64,000 nt of DNA. Source: Plantibacter sp. PA-3-X8 (GTDB lineage: Bacteria > Actinomycetota > Actinomycetes > Actinomycetales > Microbacteriaceae). A program made the position numbers and the translations under genes. Positions 1 through 9,099 of this stretch are shown here, one piece after another. Location: the NCBI RefSeq assembly GCF_003856975.1, contig NZ_CP033107.1:2852001-2916000 (forward strand), in the 5' to 3' direction. Below the pieces are notes generated by a model, which saw only the letters and a list, made by a program, of their open reading frames with translations, was not told where the DNA came from and ran no database searches. Every line of letters starts with the position of its first letter. Positions within the stretch are counted from its first letter, which is position 1.

Positions 1-1
1 C

Positions 2-409
2 GAGGGCCTCGCCATCATCGAGGGCGACGCCCCGTTGCGGCGTACGCGGGCGAGCGACGACCTCGCCGTCGTGCCGAGCGGCCGCCTCGAGCTCGACGCC
101 CCGGTACTCGTCGGGTACGAGAACCACGGGCGGGACTTCCGAGCCGGGACGGGCGTCGAGTCGATCGGCACCGTGCAGCACGGACGAGGCAACGGCGACG
201 GCACGGAGGGTGCGCTGGTCGGACCCTTCGTCGGAACCCACCTGCACGGTCCCGTCCTCGCCAAGAACCCGGAACTGGCCGATCGGCTGCTCCGTCTGGC
301 GATCACGGTCGCCGGGGGCACGTCGATGCTCGACGAATCACCGGAACTCCACGCCCTCGACGAGATCGCCGCCAACGCCAGAGCGCAGATCGTCTCGGCG
401 CTCGCCTGA
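2..409 (+). CDS. gatD: Lipid II isoglutaminyl synthase, glutamine amidotransferase subunit GatD (3' part)
   Basis: C-terminal ~135 codons of a class I glutamine amidotransferase; the 5' part, with the nucleophilic cysteine, lies outside the window. GatD supplies ammonia from glutamine to MurT, and the pair amidates the alpha-carboxylate of D-Glu in lipid II, a cytoplasmic step of peptidoglycan synthesis. Visible hallmarks are GYENHGRDF (the GYE-HxG signature of this family) and GTHLHGPVLAKNPELAD, which carries the catalytic histidine and is close to diagnostic for GatD. The reading frame runs in from base 2 and ends in TGA at 407-409. MurT is expected just upstream. A bidirectional terminator follows at 467-499. 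Confidence 0.88.
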   Translation, partial: EGLAIIEGDAPLRRTRASDDLAVVPSGRLELDAPVLVGYENHGRDFRAGTGVESIGTVQHGRGNGDGTEGALVGPFVGTHLHGPVLAKNPELADRLLRLAITVAGGTSMLDESPELHALDEIAANARAQIVSALA

Positions 410-466
410 GTCCGCGCGCGATCGAGCCCGCGCTGGTCTGAGACCGCGCTTCCTCGATGACATGAC

Positions 467-499
467 GAAGGGCCCCGGATCTCGGATCCGGGGCCCTTC
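467..499. terminator. Bidirectional stem-loop terminator between gatD and the DUF7455 gene
   Basis: Perfect 15-bp GC-rich inverted repeat with a 3-nt loop (arms 467-481 and 485-499), placed between two convergent genes. There is no long T tract, as is usual in high-GC actinobacteria, so the strand-independent stem is the main evidence. Confidence 0.8.
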
Positions 500-516
500 A
501 TCGTGATGCCGGTGGA

Positions 517-747
517 CTAGGCGCGCTGCTCGTTGAAGAGTCGCGCGGACTCGTCGTGCCAGTCGGTCGCGACCTGCGTCAGCTTCTCCTGGTACTTCTT
601 GCCGTGGTGCGCGCAGAACAGCAGCTCACCGCTGTTCATCTGCACGCGGATGTAGGCCTGTGCTCCGCACAGATCGCAACGATCGGCGGCAGTCAGTTGC
701 TGGGCGTCGAGGTCACTCGGCGTGCTCTCGGTAGCAGTCTGTGACAT
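517..747 (-). CDS. DUF7455-type small two-CxxC protein
   Basis: A 76-residue protein. The start is the ATG complementary to 745-747, preceded by a strong AGGAGG ribosome-binding site. It has CDLCGAQAYIRV in the middle and FCAHHGKKY about 20 residues later, so a CxxC...CxxH arrangement that could bind a single zinc ion. This pattern matches the small conserved actinobacterial DUF7455 proteins, often found near sigA. No membrane segment or signal peptide is visible. Its molecular role is unknown; a nucleic-acid or protein-binding zinc ribbon is only an inference. Between its start and parE lies a 15-bp palindrome (CTACGA-aac-TCGTAG, 770-784) that could be an operator. Confidence 0.8.
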   Translation of the reverse strand: MSQTATESTPSDLDAQQLTAADRCDLCGAQAYIRVQMNSGELLFCAHHGKKYQEKLTQVATDWHDESARLFNEQRA

Positions 748-978
748 GTGCTCCTCCTGACTCGGGCGGCTACGAAACTCGTAGTACTCATGAAAGCACG
801 CGATTGTCACAACGGGGTCCCATTCCGTGTTCTTTTCGCTGTGCGCGTAGATGATTCGGATCAACCGTGCAGCCGGATGGGTCGACGGCCCGCGACAACG
901 CGCCGTCGAGCGGGTCCGGGCGATCACGCGCCGAGTGTCTCCGTCGGCGTGTCGGTGCCGACGACTACGCTGGGAAGC

Positions 979-3057
979 GTGAGCAGCGACTACTCCGCCA
1001 GGCATCTCTCCGTCCTCGAAGGCCTCGAGGCGGTGCGCAAGCGACCGGGCATGTACATCGGTTCGACCGACTCGCGCGGCCTCATGCACTGCCTCTGGGA
1101 GATCATCGACAACTCCGTCGACGAGGCCCTCGGCGGGTACGGCGATCAGATCGAGATCGTCCTCCACGCCGATCAGAGCGTCGAGGTGCGCGACCACGCG
1201 CGTGGCATCCCGGTGGACATCGAGCCGAAGACCGGCCTCTCCGGTGTCGAGGTCGTCTTCACCAAGCTCCACGCCGGCGGGAAGTTCGGCGGCGGTTCGT
1301 ACGCCGCGTCCGGCGGCCTGCACGGCGTCGGCGCATCCGTCGTCAACGCCCTGTCCGAGCGACTCGACGTCGAGGTGGATCGCGGCGGCAAGACCTACGC
1401 CATGTCGTTCCACCGCGGTGAGCCGGGGATCTTCGCCGACACGGGGGAGCCGACCCCGGACGCACCGTTCACGCCGTTCGAGAAGCAGAGCGAGCTCCGC
1501 GTCATCGGCAAGACGAAGCGCGGCGTGACCGGCACCCGGATCCGCTACTGGGCCGACCGCCAGATCTTCACGAAGGGCGCCCAGTTCCAGGCCGAGGAGC
1601 TCCTCGGCCGCGCGCGCCAGACCGCCTTCCTCATCAAGGGTCTCGGGATCCACATCCGCGACGAGACCGTCGAGGAGCCGACGGAGGCGATGTTCCGCTA
1701 CGAGGGCGGCATCTCCGAGTTCGTCGACTACCTCGCGGGCGACACCGCACTCACCGACACCTGGCGCCTCACCGGCAGTGGCACGTTCACCGAGACCGTC
1801 CCGGTGCTGTCGCCGTCGGGCACCATGGTCGCCACCGAGGTGGAGCGCGAGGCGGAGGTCGACATCGCGCTGCGGTGGGGTACCGGGTACGAGACGGTCA
1901 TGCGCAGCTTCGTCAACATCATCGCCACGCCGAAGGGCGGCACGCACCAACTCGGATTCGATCAGGGCCTCCTGAAGTTCCTCCGCGCCCAGGTCGAGCA
2001 GAACGCCCGTCGACTCAAGGTCGGCACGGACAAGCTCGAGAAGGACGACGTCCTCGCCGGCCTCACGGCCGTGCTGACGGTGCGCCTCGCCGAGCCGCAG
2101 TTCGAGGGCCAGACGAAGGAGATCCTCGGCACGCCGGCCGTCCGCGCCATCGTCGCCAACGTCGTCACGAAGGAGCTCAAGGAGCGGTTCGCCTCGACCA
2201 AGCGCGACGACAAGGCGCAGACCGCGCTCGTGCTCGAGAAGATCGTGTCCGAGATGAAGTCCCGGATCTCCGCGCGGACCCACAAGGAGACACAACGCCG
2301 CAAGAACGCGCTCGAGAACTCGTCGCTCCCGGCCAAGCTGGTCGACTGCCGCTCGGGCAACCTCGAGTCCAGCGAACTCTTCATCGTCGAGGGCGACTCG
2401 GCACTGGGCACGGCGAAGCTCGCTCGAGACAGCTCCTACCAGGCGCTGCTCCCGATCCGAGGCAAGATCCTCAACGTGCAGAAGGCCTCCGTCTCCGACA
2501 TGCTGTCGAACACCGAGTGCGCGTCCATCATCCAGGTCATCGGCGCGGGCTCCGGACGATCGTTCGATCTCGACGCCGCCCGCTACGGCAAGATCATCCT
2601 CATGAGCGACGCCGACGTCGACGGCGCCCACATCCGGACGCTCCTGCTCACCCTCTTCTTCCGGTACATGCGGCCGCTGATCGAAGCGGGTCGCGTGTTC
2701 GCCGCAGTACCGCCGCTCCACCGCGTCATCGTCATCAACCCCGGCTCCAAGCCGAACGAGACGATCTACACCTACTCCGAAGCCGAACTGCATGCGGTGC
2801 TGAGCGACCTCAAGCGCACCGGCAAGAAGCACCAGGAACCGATCCAGCGCTACAAGGGCCTGGGCGAGATGGACGCCGACCAGCTGGCCACGACCACCAT
2901 GGACCGCCGTCACCGGACGCTGCGCCGTGTCCGGGTCGAGGATGCGGAATCGGCCGGACGGATCTTCGAACTCCTCATGGGCAACGACGTCGCCCCGCGC
3001 AAGGAGTTCATCGTCGACAGCTCCGACCGGCTGTCGCGGGAGAGCATCGACGTCTGA
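979..3057 (+). CDS. parE: DNA topoisomerase IV subunit B (ParE)
   Basis: A 692-residue ATPase subunit of a type IIA topoisomerase that decatenates and relaxes DNA with ParC. The GHKL ATPase domain is N-terminal (EIIDNSVDEALGGYG, then GGLHGVGASVVNALSE for the ATP lid). The transducer domain follows, then the TOPRIM domain with ELFIVEGDSALG at about residues 466-477 and the metal-binding SDADVDGAHIRTLLL from about 543. The C-terminal IQRYKGLGEMDADQL motif is the usual GyrB/ParE end. I chose GTG 979 because the homology begins at SSDYSARHLSVLEGLEAVRK; GGGAAG lies just upstream, and the open frame upstream to 748 looks non-homologous. GyrB is the alternative, but pairing with the convergent parC and the absence of recF/gyrA neighbours favour ParE. 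Confidence 0.9.
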   Translation: MSSDYSARHLSVLEGLEAVRKRPGMYIGSTDSRGLMHCLWEIIDNSVDEALGGYGDQIEIVLHADQSVEVRDHARGIPVDIEPKTGLSGVEVVFTKLHAGGKFGGGSYAASGGLHGVGASVVNALSERLDVEVDRGGKTYAMSFHRGEPGIFADTGEPTPDAPFTPFEKQSELRVIGKTKRGVTGTRIRYWADRQIFTKGAQFQAEELLGRARQTAFLIKGLGIHIRDETVEEPTEAMFRYEGGISEFVDYLAGDTALTDTWRLTGSGTFTETVPVLSPSGTMVATEVEREAEVDIALRWGTGYETVMRSFVNIIATPKGGTHQLGFDQGLLKFLRAQVEQNARRLKVGTDKLEKDDVLAGLTAVLTVRLAEPQFEGQTKEILGTPAVRAIVANVVTKELKERFASTKRDDKAQTALVLEKIVSEMKSRISARTHKETQRRKNALENSSLPAKLVDCRSGNLESSELFIVEGDSALGTAKLARDSSYQALLPIRGKILNVQKASVSDMLSNTECASIIQVIGAGSGRSFDLDAARYGKIILMSDADVDGAHIRTLLLTLFFRYMRPLIEAGRVFAAVPPLHRVIVINPGSKPNETIYTYSEAELHAVLSDLKRTGKKHQEPIQRYKGLGEMDADQLATTTMDRRHRTLRRVRVEDAESAGRIFELLMGNDVAPRKEFIVDSSDRLSRESIDV

Positions 3058-3089
3058 TCGTCGGTCGTCCACCGAGAAGCAGGACCGAC

Positions 3090-3134
3090 GACGAAGGCCC
3101 GGATCGAGCAGTGCGCTCAGTCCGGGCCTTCGTC
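3090..3134. terminator. Bidirectional terminator between parE and parC
   Basis: Perfect 14-bp inverted repeat (GACGAAGGCCCGGA at 3090-3103, complement at 3121-3134) around a 17-nt loop, exactly between the convergent stop codons. It should end transcripts from both sides. Confidence 0.8.
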
Positions 3135-3149
3135 AGTGTGCAGCTCCGA

Positions 3150-5657
3150 TCAGGACGATTCGTCGTTCGCTACTGCGTCGTCCGTCGCCGGTGCAGCCGG
3201 TGCGGTGATCGCGCCACCGATGAACCCGACGGGGGCGTCGAGCGGCACCCCTGAGGCATCGCGCTTCGCACCGACCTCCGGGAGCGTCCGCGGTGTCCCG
3301 TCCGTCCCGACGGCGTGCGCCGGAGCGGCGCCGACCCACGCGACGGCCAGCTGGTCCTCGCCCTTCAGGAAGCGCTGCGACCGGACACCGCCGGTCGCAC
3401 GACCCTTGGCGGGGAACTCGGAGAACTCCGACACCTTCGCGCTCCCGGTGTCCGTTCCGGCGAGCGTCAGCGAATTGGTCGCGACGGTCACGACGACGAC
3501 GTCGTCGGTGGGCAGGACCGCCGTGAACGAGATGACCTTCGCACCGGCCGCCAGGTTGATGCCGGCCATGCCACCCGCGGCCCGCCCCTGCGGACGGACG
3601 GACGTCGCGGCGAAACGGAGCAGTTGTGCATCGGAGGCGACGAAGACGAGTTCCGCGTCGTCGCCGACCTGGGTGGCCCCGACGACGTGGTCGCGCGGCT
3701 TGAGCGTGATGACCTCGAAGTCCGGCTTGTTCGGCAGGTCGCCGGGGATGACCCGCTTGACGACGCCGGTCTCGGATCCCAGCACGATCGGCTGCTCCGA
3801 GGTCAGCGAGACGATCGCCAGCACGCGCTCGTCACGGTTCGGGAGCGACAGGTACTCGCCCATCCGGACGCCGGCCGCGAGCTGGATGGAGGCCGCCGGC
3901 ACCGCGGGGAGGTCGAGCGGGGTGAACCGGATGACGCGACCGAGGCTCGTGACCGCACCGAGTTCGGTGCGGCTCGTGGTCTCGACGACACTCAGGATCG
4001 CATCGTGCTTGCTCCGCCGACCGGGTCGTGGTGCGGGTGCGTCCTGCTCGAGGTCGACGCGGAGCGCCCGTCCGGTCGCGCTGAGGTAGACGCGGCACGG
4101 GGTGTCGGCGAGCTCGAGCACCGGTGCGCTCTTCCCTCGGCCGGTCGTCGCGACGCTCGGCTTGGCATTCGTCAGCATGGTCCGGCGCGGTGTGCCGAAC
4201 TGCTCGGCCGCAGCGGCGAGCTCTGCGGAGACCGCGGCGCGGATGAGTCGCTGGCTCCCGAGCAACCGCTCGAGTTCGGCGATCTCCGCCAGCAGCTTGT
4301 CGCGCTCGGACTCGAGTTCGATCCGCGAGAACTTGGTGAGTCGTCGGAGACGGAGTTCGAGGATGTACTCGGCCTGCAGCTGCGAGAGGTCGAAGACCTC
4401 GATGAGCCTCGCGCGGGCCTGTTCGGAGTCGTCGCTCGCGCGGATGACCTGGATGACCTCGTCGATGTCGAGGATGGCGATGAGGAGCCCCTCCACGAGG
4501 TGGAGGCGTTCCTTCCGTCTCGCCAACCGGAACCTGCTCCGGCGGGTGACCACGCTGATGCGGTGGTCGACGTACACCTGCAGCAGTTCCCGGAGGCCGA
4601 GCGTCTGCGGGCCGCCGTCGACGAGCGCGACGTTGTTGATGCTGAAGGAGTCCTCGAGGGGCGTGTAGCGGTAGAGCTGCTCCAGGACGGCCTCGGGGGA
4701 GAAGCCGGTCTTGATCCCGATCACGAGGCGGAGCCCGTGGATGCGGTCCGTCAGGTCGGTGACGTCGGAGATGCCGTTGAGCTTCTTGGAGCTGACACCG
4801 TCCTTGATCTTCTCGATGATCTTCTCCGGACCCACCAGGTAGGGCAGTTCGGTGATGACCAGGCCGGTCTTGCGCGCGGTGACCGGCTCGACGGAGACCT
4901 TCGCGCGGGTCTTGAATGAGCCGCGCCCGGTGGCGTAGGCGTCCTTGATGCCGTCCAGACCGACGATCGTGCCGCCCGAGGGGAGGTCGGGACCCGGGAC
5001 GAACTCCATCAGGTCTTCGAGGGTGGCCTGAGGATGCGCGATGAGGTGCCGAGCGGCACCGATCACCTCGACGAGGTTGTGCGGCGCCATGTTGGTCGCC
5101 ATACCGACCGCGATGCCACTGGCGCCGTTCACGAGGAGGTTCGGGAACGCGGCCGGAAGGACCTCGGGCTGCATGAACTGGTTGTCGTAGTTCGGGACGA
5201 AGTCGACGACGTCCTCGTCGAGGTCGGCCGTCAGGGCGAGTGCAGCGGCGTCGAGCCGGGCCTCCGTGTACCGCGGCGCGGCAGGTCCGTCGTCGAGCGA
5301 GCCGAAGTTCCCGTGCCCGTCGATGAGCGGGACGCGGAGCGTGAAGGGCTGTGCGAGGCGGACGAGTGCGTCGTAGATCGCCGTGTCGCCGTGCGGGTGC
5401 AGCTTCCCCATCACTTCGCCGACGACGCGGGCCGACTTCACGTGGCCACGATCGGGTCGCAGGCCCATCTCGGTCATCTGGTAGAGGATGCGGCGCTGCA
5501 CCGGCTTCAGGCCGTCGCGCGCGTCGGGGAGGGCGCGGGCGTAGATGACCGAATAGGCGTACTCCAGGAAGGAGGTCTGCATCTCCGACGAGACATCGAT
5601 GTCCTCGATGCGCTCGCCACTGGTCTCCGTCGGCGGGGTCTGTGGTTGGCGGGTCAT
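3150..5657 (-). CDS. parC: DNA topoisomerase IV subunit A (ParC)
   Basis: An 835-residue DNA cleavage/religation subunit partnering ParE. The winged-helix DNA-gate region contains [19 protein letters not shown] and the quinolone-determining segment around [20 protein letters not shown] (residues ~80-99). The catalytic tyrosine is Y130 in [10 protein letters not shown]. The tower and coiled-coil gate follow, and the C-terminal third consists of repeated beta-pinwheel blades, with [24 protein letters not shown] and [11 protein letters not shown] as repeat-like cores. Length fits GyrA/ParC. The gene is convergent with parE rather than co-transcribed, so the two subunits are expressed from separate promoters. 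The intergenic gap to the next gene (5658-5744) must hold both divergent promoters. Confidence 0.9.
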   Translation of the reverse strand: MTRQPQTPPTETSGERIEDIDVSSEMQTSFLEYAYSVIYARALPDARDGLKPVQRRILYQMTEMGLRPDRGHVKSARVVGEVMGKLHPHGDTAIYDALVRLAQPFTLRVPLIDGHGNFGSLDDGPAAPRYTEARLDAAALALTADLDEDVVDFVPNYDNQFMQPEVLPAAFPNLLVNGASGIAVGMATNMAPHNLVEVIGAARHLIAHPQATLEDLMEFVPGPDLPSGGTIVGLDGIKDAYATGRGSFKTRAKVSVEPVTARKTGLVITELPYLVGPEKIIEKIKDGVSSKKLNGISDVTDLTDRIHGLRLVIGIKTGFSPEAVLEQLYRYTPLEDSFSINNVALVDGGPQTLGLRELLQVYVDHRISVVTRRSRFRLARRKERLHLVEGLLIAILDIDEVIQVIRASDDSEQARARLIEVFDLSQLQAEYILELRLRRLTKFSRIELESERDKLLAEIAELERLLGSQRLIRAAVSAELAAAAEQFGTPRRTMLTNAKPSVATTGRGKSAPVLELADTPCRVYLSATGRALRVDLEQDAPAPRPGRRSKHDAILSVVETTSRTELGAVTSLGRVIRFTPLDLPAVPAASIQLAAGVRMGEYLSLPNRDERVLAIVSLTSEQPIVLGSETGVVKRVIPGDLPNKPDFEVITLKPRDHVVGATQVGDDAELVFVASDAQLLRFAATSVRPQGRAAGGMAGINLAAGAKVISFTAVLPTDDVVVVTVATNSLTLAGTDTGSAKVSEFSEFPAKGRATGGVRSQRFLKGEDQLAVAWVGAAPAHAVGTDGTPRTLPEVGAKRDASGVPLDAPVGFIGGAITAPAAPATDDAVANDESS

Positions 5658-5744
5658 TCCGTGTCTCTGCTGAGGGGAGTCGAGCCGGTGCTCGGCGAGG
5701 ATGGCGGGGCGTGGTCGTCAGCGCGGTGTGCGAGACTGAGCCCG

Positions 5745-6887
5745 ATGACCACCATGCTACCGACGGTCGATCCGGAGTCACGCAGCCTTGCCGGTGTCCT
5801 CCCGGATTGCCTCGCATCCCTGACGGTGGGCGGTGGATCGCTGCCCCGGGCCGACCATGCCGTCGTCGTCCTCGTCGACGGCCTCGGCGCCGCGAACCTC
5901 CGCGGAGCCGCCGCCCACGCTCGGTTCCTCGCGCCGCGCCTCGGCCCGCGCTCCACGACGACGTCGGCGTTCCCGTCGACGACCGCGGCCGGCATCGCGA
6001 CGCTGACCACCGGGGCCTTGCCGGGTCGGCACGGCCTCGTCAGCTACCGAGCACGGGACGTGGCGGGGGACCGGGTCGTGAACCAACTCAGCGGCTGGGA
6101 CGCCGGCATGGTGCCCGAGACCTGGCAGCGCCTCCCGACCGTGTTCGAGCGAGCGAGAGGCGAAGGCGTCACCACGACGGTGATCGGTCAGGAACGGTAC
6201 CGCAATTCGGGCTTCACCCGAGCCGTGCTCCGAGGGGCGGACTACCGGGCCGGACGCTCGATGGCGGACCGCCTCGACGCGGCCCGAGAGATCGTGTCCA
6301 CGACCGCCGGACCCACACTCAGCTACGTGTACGTCCCCGAGCTCGATCAGGCGGCGCACGAGTACGGGTGGGAGTCGGGCCGCTGGACGGCGCTCCTCGA
6401 GGAGCTCGACGGCGATCTCAAGCGGTGGTCGTCACGTTTGCCCGCGTCGACCGGCGCGCTCATCACCGCCGACCACGGGGTGATCGACGTCGCACAGCAC
6501 CAGCAGGTGCTCTTCGACCAGGTCCCCGAGCTGGTCGCCGGTGTCCGCCACATCGGCGGCGAGCCGCGATGCCTTCACCTCTATCTCGACGCCGACGCGG
6601 GTCCAGCGGATCGGGAGCGCCTGGCTGAGGCCTGGCGAGCCGAGGAGGGCAGCCGTGCCTGGATCGCGACACGCGAGCAGGCGATCGACCACGGCTGGTA
6701 CGGCGAGGTCGACCCTGAGGTGCTGCCACGGATCGGCGACGTCATCGTCGCAGCCCGGAAGCGCATCGCCTACTACGACTCACGTCCTGCCGATCAGAGC
6801 GCGAGGGGCATGATCGGACAGCACGGATCACTCACCGACGAGGAACGCCGGATACCGCTCCTCGGCCTCGGTCGTTACGAGCCCTGA
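5745..6887 (+). CDS. Alkaline phosphatase-superfamily nucleotide pyrophosphatase/phosphodiesterase
   Basis: A 380-residue protein of the type I phosphodiesterase/nucleotide pyrophosphatase family (PF01663-like). The first metal-binding aspartate sits in VVVLVDGLGAANL, and the probable threonine nucleophile in TSAFPSTTAAGIATL, followed by TGALPGRHGLVSY. Later metal ligands are in YVPELDQAAHEYG and ITADHGVIDV. No signal peptide or membrane segment is obvious, so a cytoplasmic enzyme is likely. The substrate cannot be told from sequence. ATG 5745 is chosen since the alignable core starts about 15 residues in; the frame is open further upstream but lies antisense to parC. Homologues are commonly found beside sepH in Microbacteriaceae. 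Confidence 0.82.
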   Translation: MTTMLPTVDPESRSLAGVLPDCLASLTVGGGSLPRADHAVVVLVDGLGAANLRGAAAHARFLAPRLGPRSTTTSAFPSTTAAGIATLTTGALPGRHGLVSYRARDVAGDRVVNQLSGWDAGMVPETWQRLPTVFERARGEGVTTTVIGQERYRNSGFTRAVLRGADYRAGRSMADRLDAAREIVSTTAGPTLSYVYVPELDQAAHEYGWESGRWTALLEELDGDLKRWSSRLPASTGALITADHGVIDVAQHQQVLFDQVPELVAGVRHIGGEPRCLHLYLDADAGPADRERLAEAWRAEEGSRAWIATREQAIDHGWYGEVDPEVLPRIGDVIVAARKRIAYYDSRPADQSARGMIGQHGSLTDEERRIPLLGLGRYEP

Positions 6888-6899
6888 GGTCCTGACCGA

Positions 6900-8018
6900 T
6901 CAGACCGGGTCGTCGTCGGACTTCGCACCGAACACGATCTCGTCCCAGGACGGCATCGACGCCCGGCCGCGGCGCGCCTTGGCTCCGGACGGCGTGCCGC
7001 CATCGGAGGACTCGGCATCGCCCGCGCGCCGCTGCTGGGCGGCCTCGAACTCACCGGTGTCGAACACCGCCAGCGGGGTCTGCTGGTCCGGGACGGCGTG
7101 CGGCGCACTGGGGCGCTCGGCAGGTTCGGGGTCGCTGGGGGCGGCCTCCCGCTCTCCACGGCGCTTGCGGAGCGCCTCCAACAGGTCGGCGGTCTGGTTG
7201 TGCTGCTCGGGGCTCGAGGCCTCACGGTTGATCGCGGCCTGCGTCGCAGCCTTCGAGGACGGTGCACGGCCGAAGCCCGTGTCGGCCGCGAACGGCAACG
7301 GCTCGATCGGACGCGTCTCGGCGGGACGGTCGGTCTCGCTCTGCTGCGGCGTCGACACGCGGTCCAGGGAGAACGCGCCGCTGTCGAAGCGTGAGGTGTC
7401 GGGGGAGTCGTCGGTGTCGACCGCACGCAAGCGGGGGATCAGCGCGGCCGGCAGGTCGCCCTGACGCGAGAGGGTCGTGGCTTCACTCCCGATTGGCGTG
7501 AGGGCGAGCTTCTTCGGCTCGAACGCCCAGCGGGCGTCGTGGTCGACCTGGTCGGCCGTGAAGGACAGCTTGACGATCCAGCCACCCTCAGGCTCCTTCC
7601 AGCTCGTCCACCGTTCGTCGGTCGCGCCGAGCTTCTCGAGTCGAGCCCGGATGACGTTCCCGAAGGTGGCTTCGATGTCGTCGGCCGACGTGTCCGTCGT
7701 CGGCAGGACGGCGACACCCAGGGCGGTGCCGACGATGTGCTCGCGCTCCGCCATCACCGGACCCTCGAACCGCTGCACGTACTCCAGTGACGCACCGGTG
7801 ACCGCTGCGACGTCCTCGGCGGAGAGCCCGCTGCGGATGTGCGCCTGCACTTCCCTCGGGGAGATCTTGGTGTTCCCACCGATCGGCGCACCGGCCGGCT
7901 TCGCCCGCCGCAGGTGGACGTGGAAAGAATCGTCGACGATGAGGCGGTATTCCTCCTCGTTCCGATCTGCAACGATCAGAGCGCCGAGCTCCGCTCCGAC
8001 TACCTTCAATTCCTGCAT
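6900..8018 (-). CDS. sepH: Cell division protein SepH (FtsZ-interacting, DUF3071)
   Basis: A 372-residue protein. The conserved N-terminal SepH domain (about residues 1-165) begins MQELKVVGAELGALIV, contains ISPREVQAHIRSGLSAEDVA with a helix-turn-helix-like segment, and continues through ALGVAVLP. The C-terminal half is low-complexity, acidic and Pro/Ser/Ala-rich, ending in a short conserved GRASMPSWDEIVFG motif. In Streptomyces and mycobacteria, SepH binds FtsZ and stimulates filament assembly at division septa; that function is transferred by family. Start ATG (complement of 8016-8018) has a weak GAGAGG site upstream. It is divergent from the DUF4193 gene across a ~200-bp region with two inverted repeats. 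Confidence 0.88.
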   Translation of the reverse strand: MQELKVVGAELGALIVADRNEEEYRLIVDDSFHVHLRRAKPAGAPIGGNTKISPREVQAHIRSGLSAEDVAAVTGASLEYVQRFEGPVMAEREHIVGTALGVAVLPTTDTSADDIEATFGNVIRARLEKLGATDERWTSWKEPEGGWIVKLSFTADQVDHDARWAFEPKKLALTPIGSEATTLSRQGDLPAALIPRLRAVDTDDSPDTSRFDSGAFSLDRVSTPQQSETDRPAETRPIEPLPFAADTGFGRAPSSKAATQAAINREASSPEQHNQTADLLEALRKRRGEREAAPSDPEPAERPSAPHAVPDQQTPLAVFDTGEFEAAQQRRAGDAESSDGGTPSGAKARRGRASMPSWDEIVFGAKSDDDPV

Positions 8019-8071
8019 GATGAATGCCTCTCAGCGTGCCACGTGATTGACCCACGTTCTCACGGATCACG

Positions 8072-8092
8072 GGCGTATTCGGGGAATACGCC
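8072..8092. promoter_or_regulatory. Perfect 21-bp palindrome between sepH and the DUF4193 gene
   Basis: Arms GGCGTATTC (8072-8080) and GAATACGCC (8084-8092) with a GGG centre, 54 bases upstream of the sepH start in the divergent region. A second, longer-spaced repeat GTTTGCA...TGCAAAC follows at about 8141-8171. Position and symmetry suggest an operator or a small RNA hairpin; the binding protein is unknown. Confidence 0.4.
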
Positions 8093-8217
8093 GGGCGTGC
8101 CGTCAGTTGCACGGGAAGGTTCCGCACACCCTCCCGAACACGGTTTGCAATTCATGCGGAACTGATGCAAACTGTGCCCGCCGATTTTGTTCCGACGGCA
8201 TCGAGAAGTGGATAGGC

Positions 8218-8511
8218 ATGGCAACTGATTACGACGCTCCCCGCAAGACCGACGACGATTCCGAGTCGATCGAGGCCCTGAAGGAGCGCGTTCCAGACAA
8301 GCTGTCCGGAGTCGTCGACTCCGAAGACGCTGACAACCCGGGTGACTACAACCTGGGTGGATCCGACCTCTCCGACCTCGACCTCGACGTCGTCGTGCTC
8401 CCGCCCCAGGCGGACGAGTTCACCTGCATGGAGTGCTTCCTCGTGAAGCACCGCTCGCAGCTCGACCACGAGGGCAAGTTCGGCCCGATCTGCGCGGAGT
8501 GCGCAGCCTGA
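8218..8511 (+). CDS. DUF4193 family protein
   Basis: A 97-residue acidic protein conserved across Actinobacteria, syntenic with the mycobacterial Rv2699c position next to dut. The N-terminal two thirds is rich in Asp/Ser (LGGSDLSDLDLDVVVLP). The C-terminus carries two CxxC pairs, FTCMECFLVKHRSQL and ICAECAA, which could form a zinc ribbon. ATG 8218 is chosen because the family starts at MATDYDAPRKTDDD; a GAGAAG sequence is the nearest upstream purine run. No function has been shown to my knowledge. It could be a transcription or RNA polymerase-associated factor, but this is speculation from the zinc-ribbon and acidic composition. Confidence 0.85.
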   Translation: MATDYDAPRKTDDDSESIEALKERVPDKLSGVVDSEDADNPGDYNLGGSDLSDLDLDVVVLPPQADEFTCMECFLVKHRSQLDHEGKFGPICAECAA

Positions 8512-8535
8512 CAGCACCGCCGCACAAGCGGCACA

Positions 8536-8571
8536 CAGAACCCCTCCGGATCACGATCCGGAGGGGTTCTG
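8536..8571. terminator. Bidirectional terminator between DUF4193 and DUF3093 genes
   Basis: Perfect 17-bp inverted repeat (arms 8536-8552 and 8555-8571, CAGAACCCCTCCGGATC) separating convergent genes, followed by GTCGTTT on the plus strand. Confidence 0.82.
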
Positions 8572-8614
8572 TCGTTTCGGCTTCGAGCAGTGACCGGTTC
8601 GAGCGGTGGCCGCC

Positions 8615-9061
8615 TCAGGCGTGCGTGCGCGCGGCGGCGATCGCATCCGCCAGGGCCTGCGGCCGACGGGACGACAGCAGCCAGTACGGCGTCGGGTCGG
8701 CGGGATCGACGATCTCCACCTTCACGAGGCTGTGCACCCACCCGCGGATCATCAGCCAGGCGCGTGCATCGAGCTTGGTGCGGAGCTGCGCGGTCGCGTC
8801 CGTCCCGGTGTACACCACGACCTCACCGATGAACCCGAGCGGGATCGACGCCTTTCCGACCGACAGGCTCGACTCGGAGACCTGGATCCTCGGCGCCGTC
8901 CCGAACGCCAGCGCAAGGCACCCGCCGTACAGCACCACCGCCCCGACGATCCCCGCCGCGAGCGAAACGGGCGCGAGGACGAGCATGGTCGCCGGCACCA
9001 CGAGGGCGAGGGCGATGATGACCCAGGGGCTGGGCCAGAGGGTTTCACGGTACGGCTGCAT
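8615..9061 (-). CDS. DUF3093 family membrane protein
   Basis: A 148-residue protein. Two hydrophobic segments near the N-terminus (about residues 13-34 and 36-55) form a membrane hairpin. A conserved soluble domain follows, with LGFIGEVVVYTG and ARAWLMIRGWVHSLVKVEI. These match the DUF3093 family, whose mycobacterial member Rv2698 is likewise transcribed opposite to dut and the DUF4193 gene. Its function is unknown. The PH-like beta-rich soluble part and WLLSSRRPQALADAI ending are typical of the family. Confidence 0.82.
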   Translation of the reverse strand: MQPYRETLWPSPWVIIALALVVPATMLVLAPVSLAAGIVGAVVLYGGCLALAFGTAPRIQVSESSLSVGKASIPLGFIGEVVVYTGTDATAQLRTKLDARAWLMIRGWVHSLVKVEIVDPADPTPYWLLSSRRPQALADAIAAARTHA

Positions 9062-9099
9062 GTCTGCCTTGTCTCAGAGAACTGCACTACCCTCGATTC

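Noticed and set aside
748..978. In-frame extension of parE to base 748
   Set aside because: No homology expected there, and GTG 979 matches the family's N-terminus.
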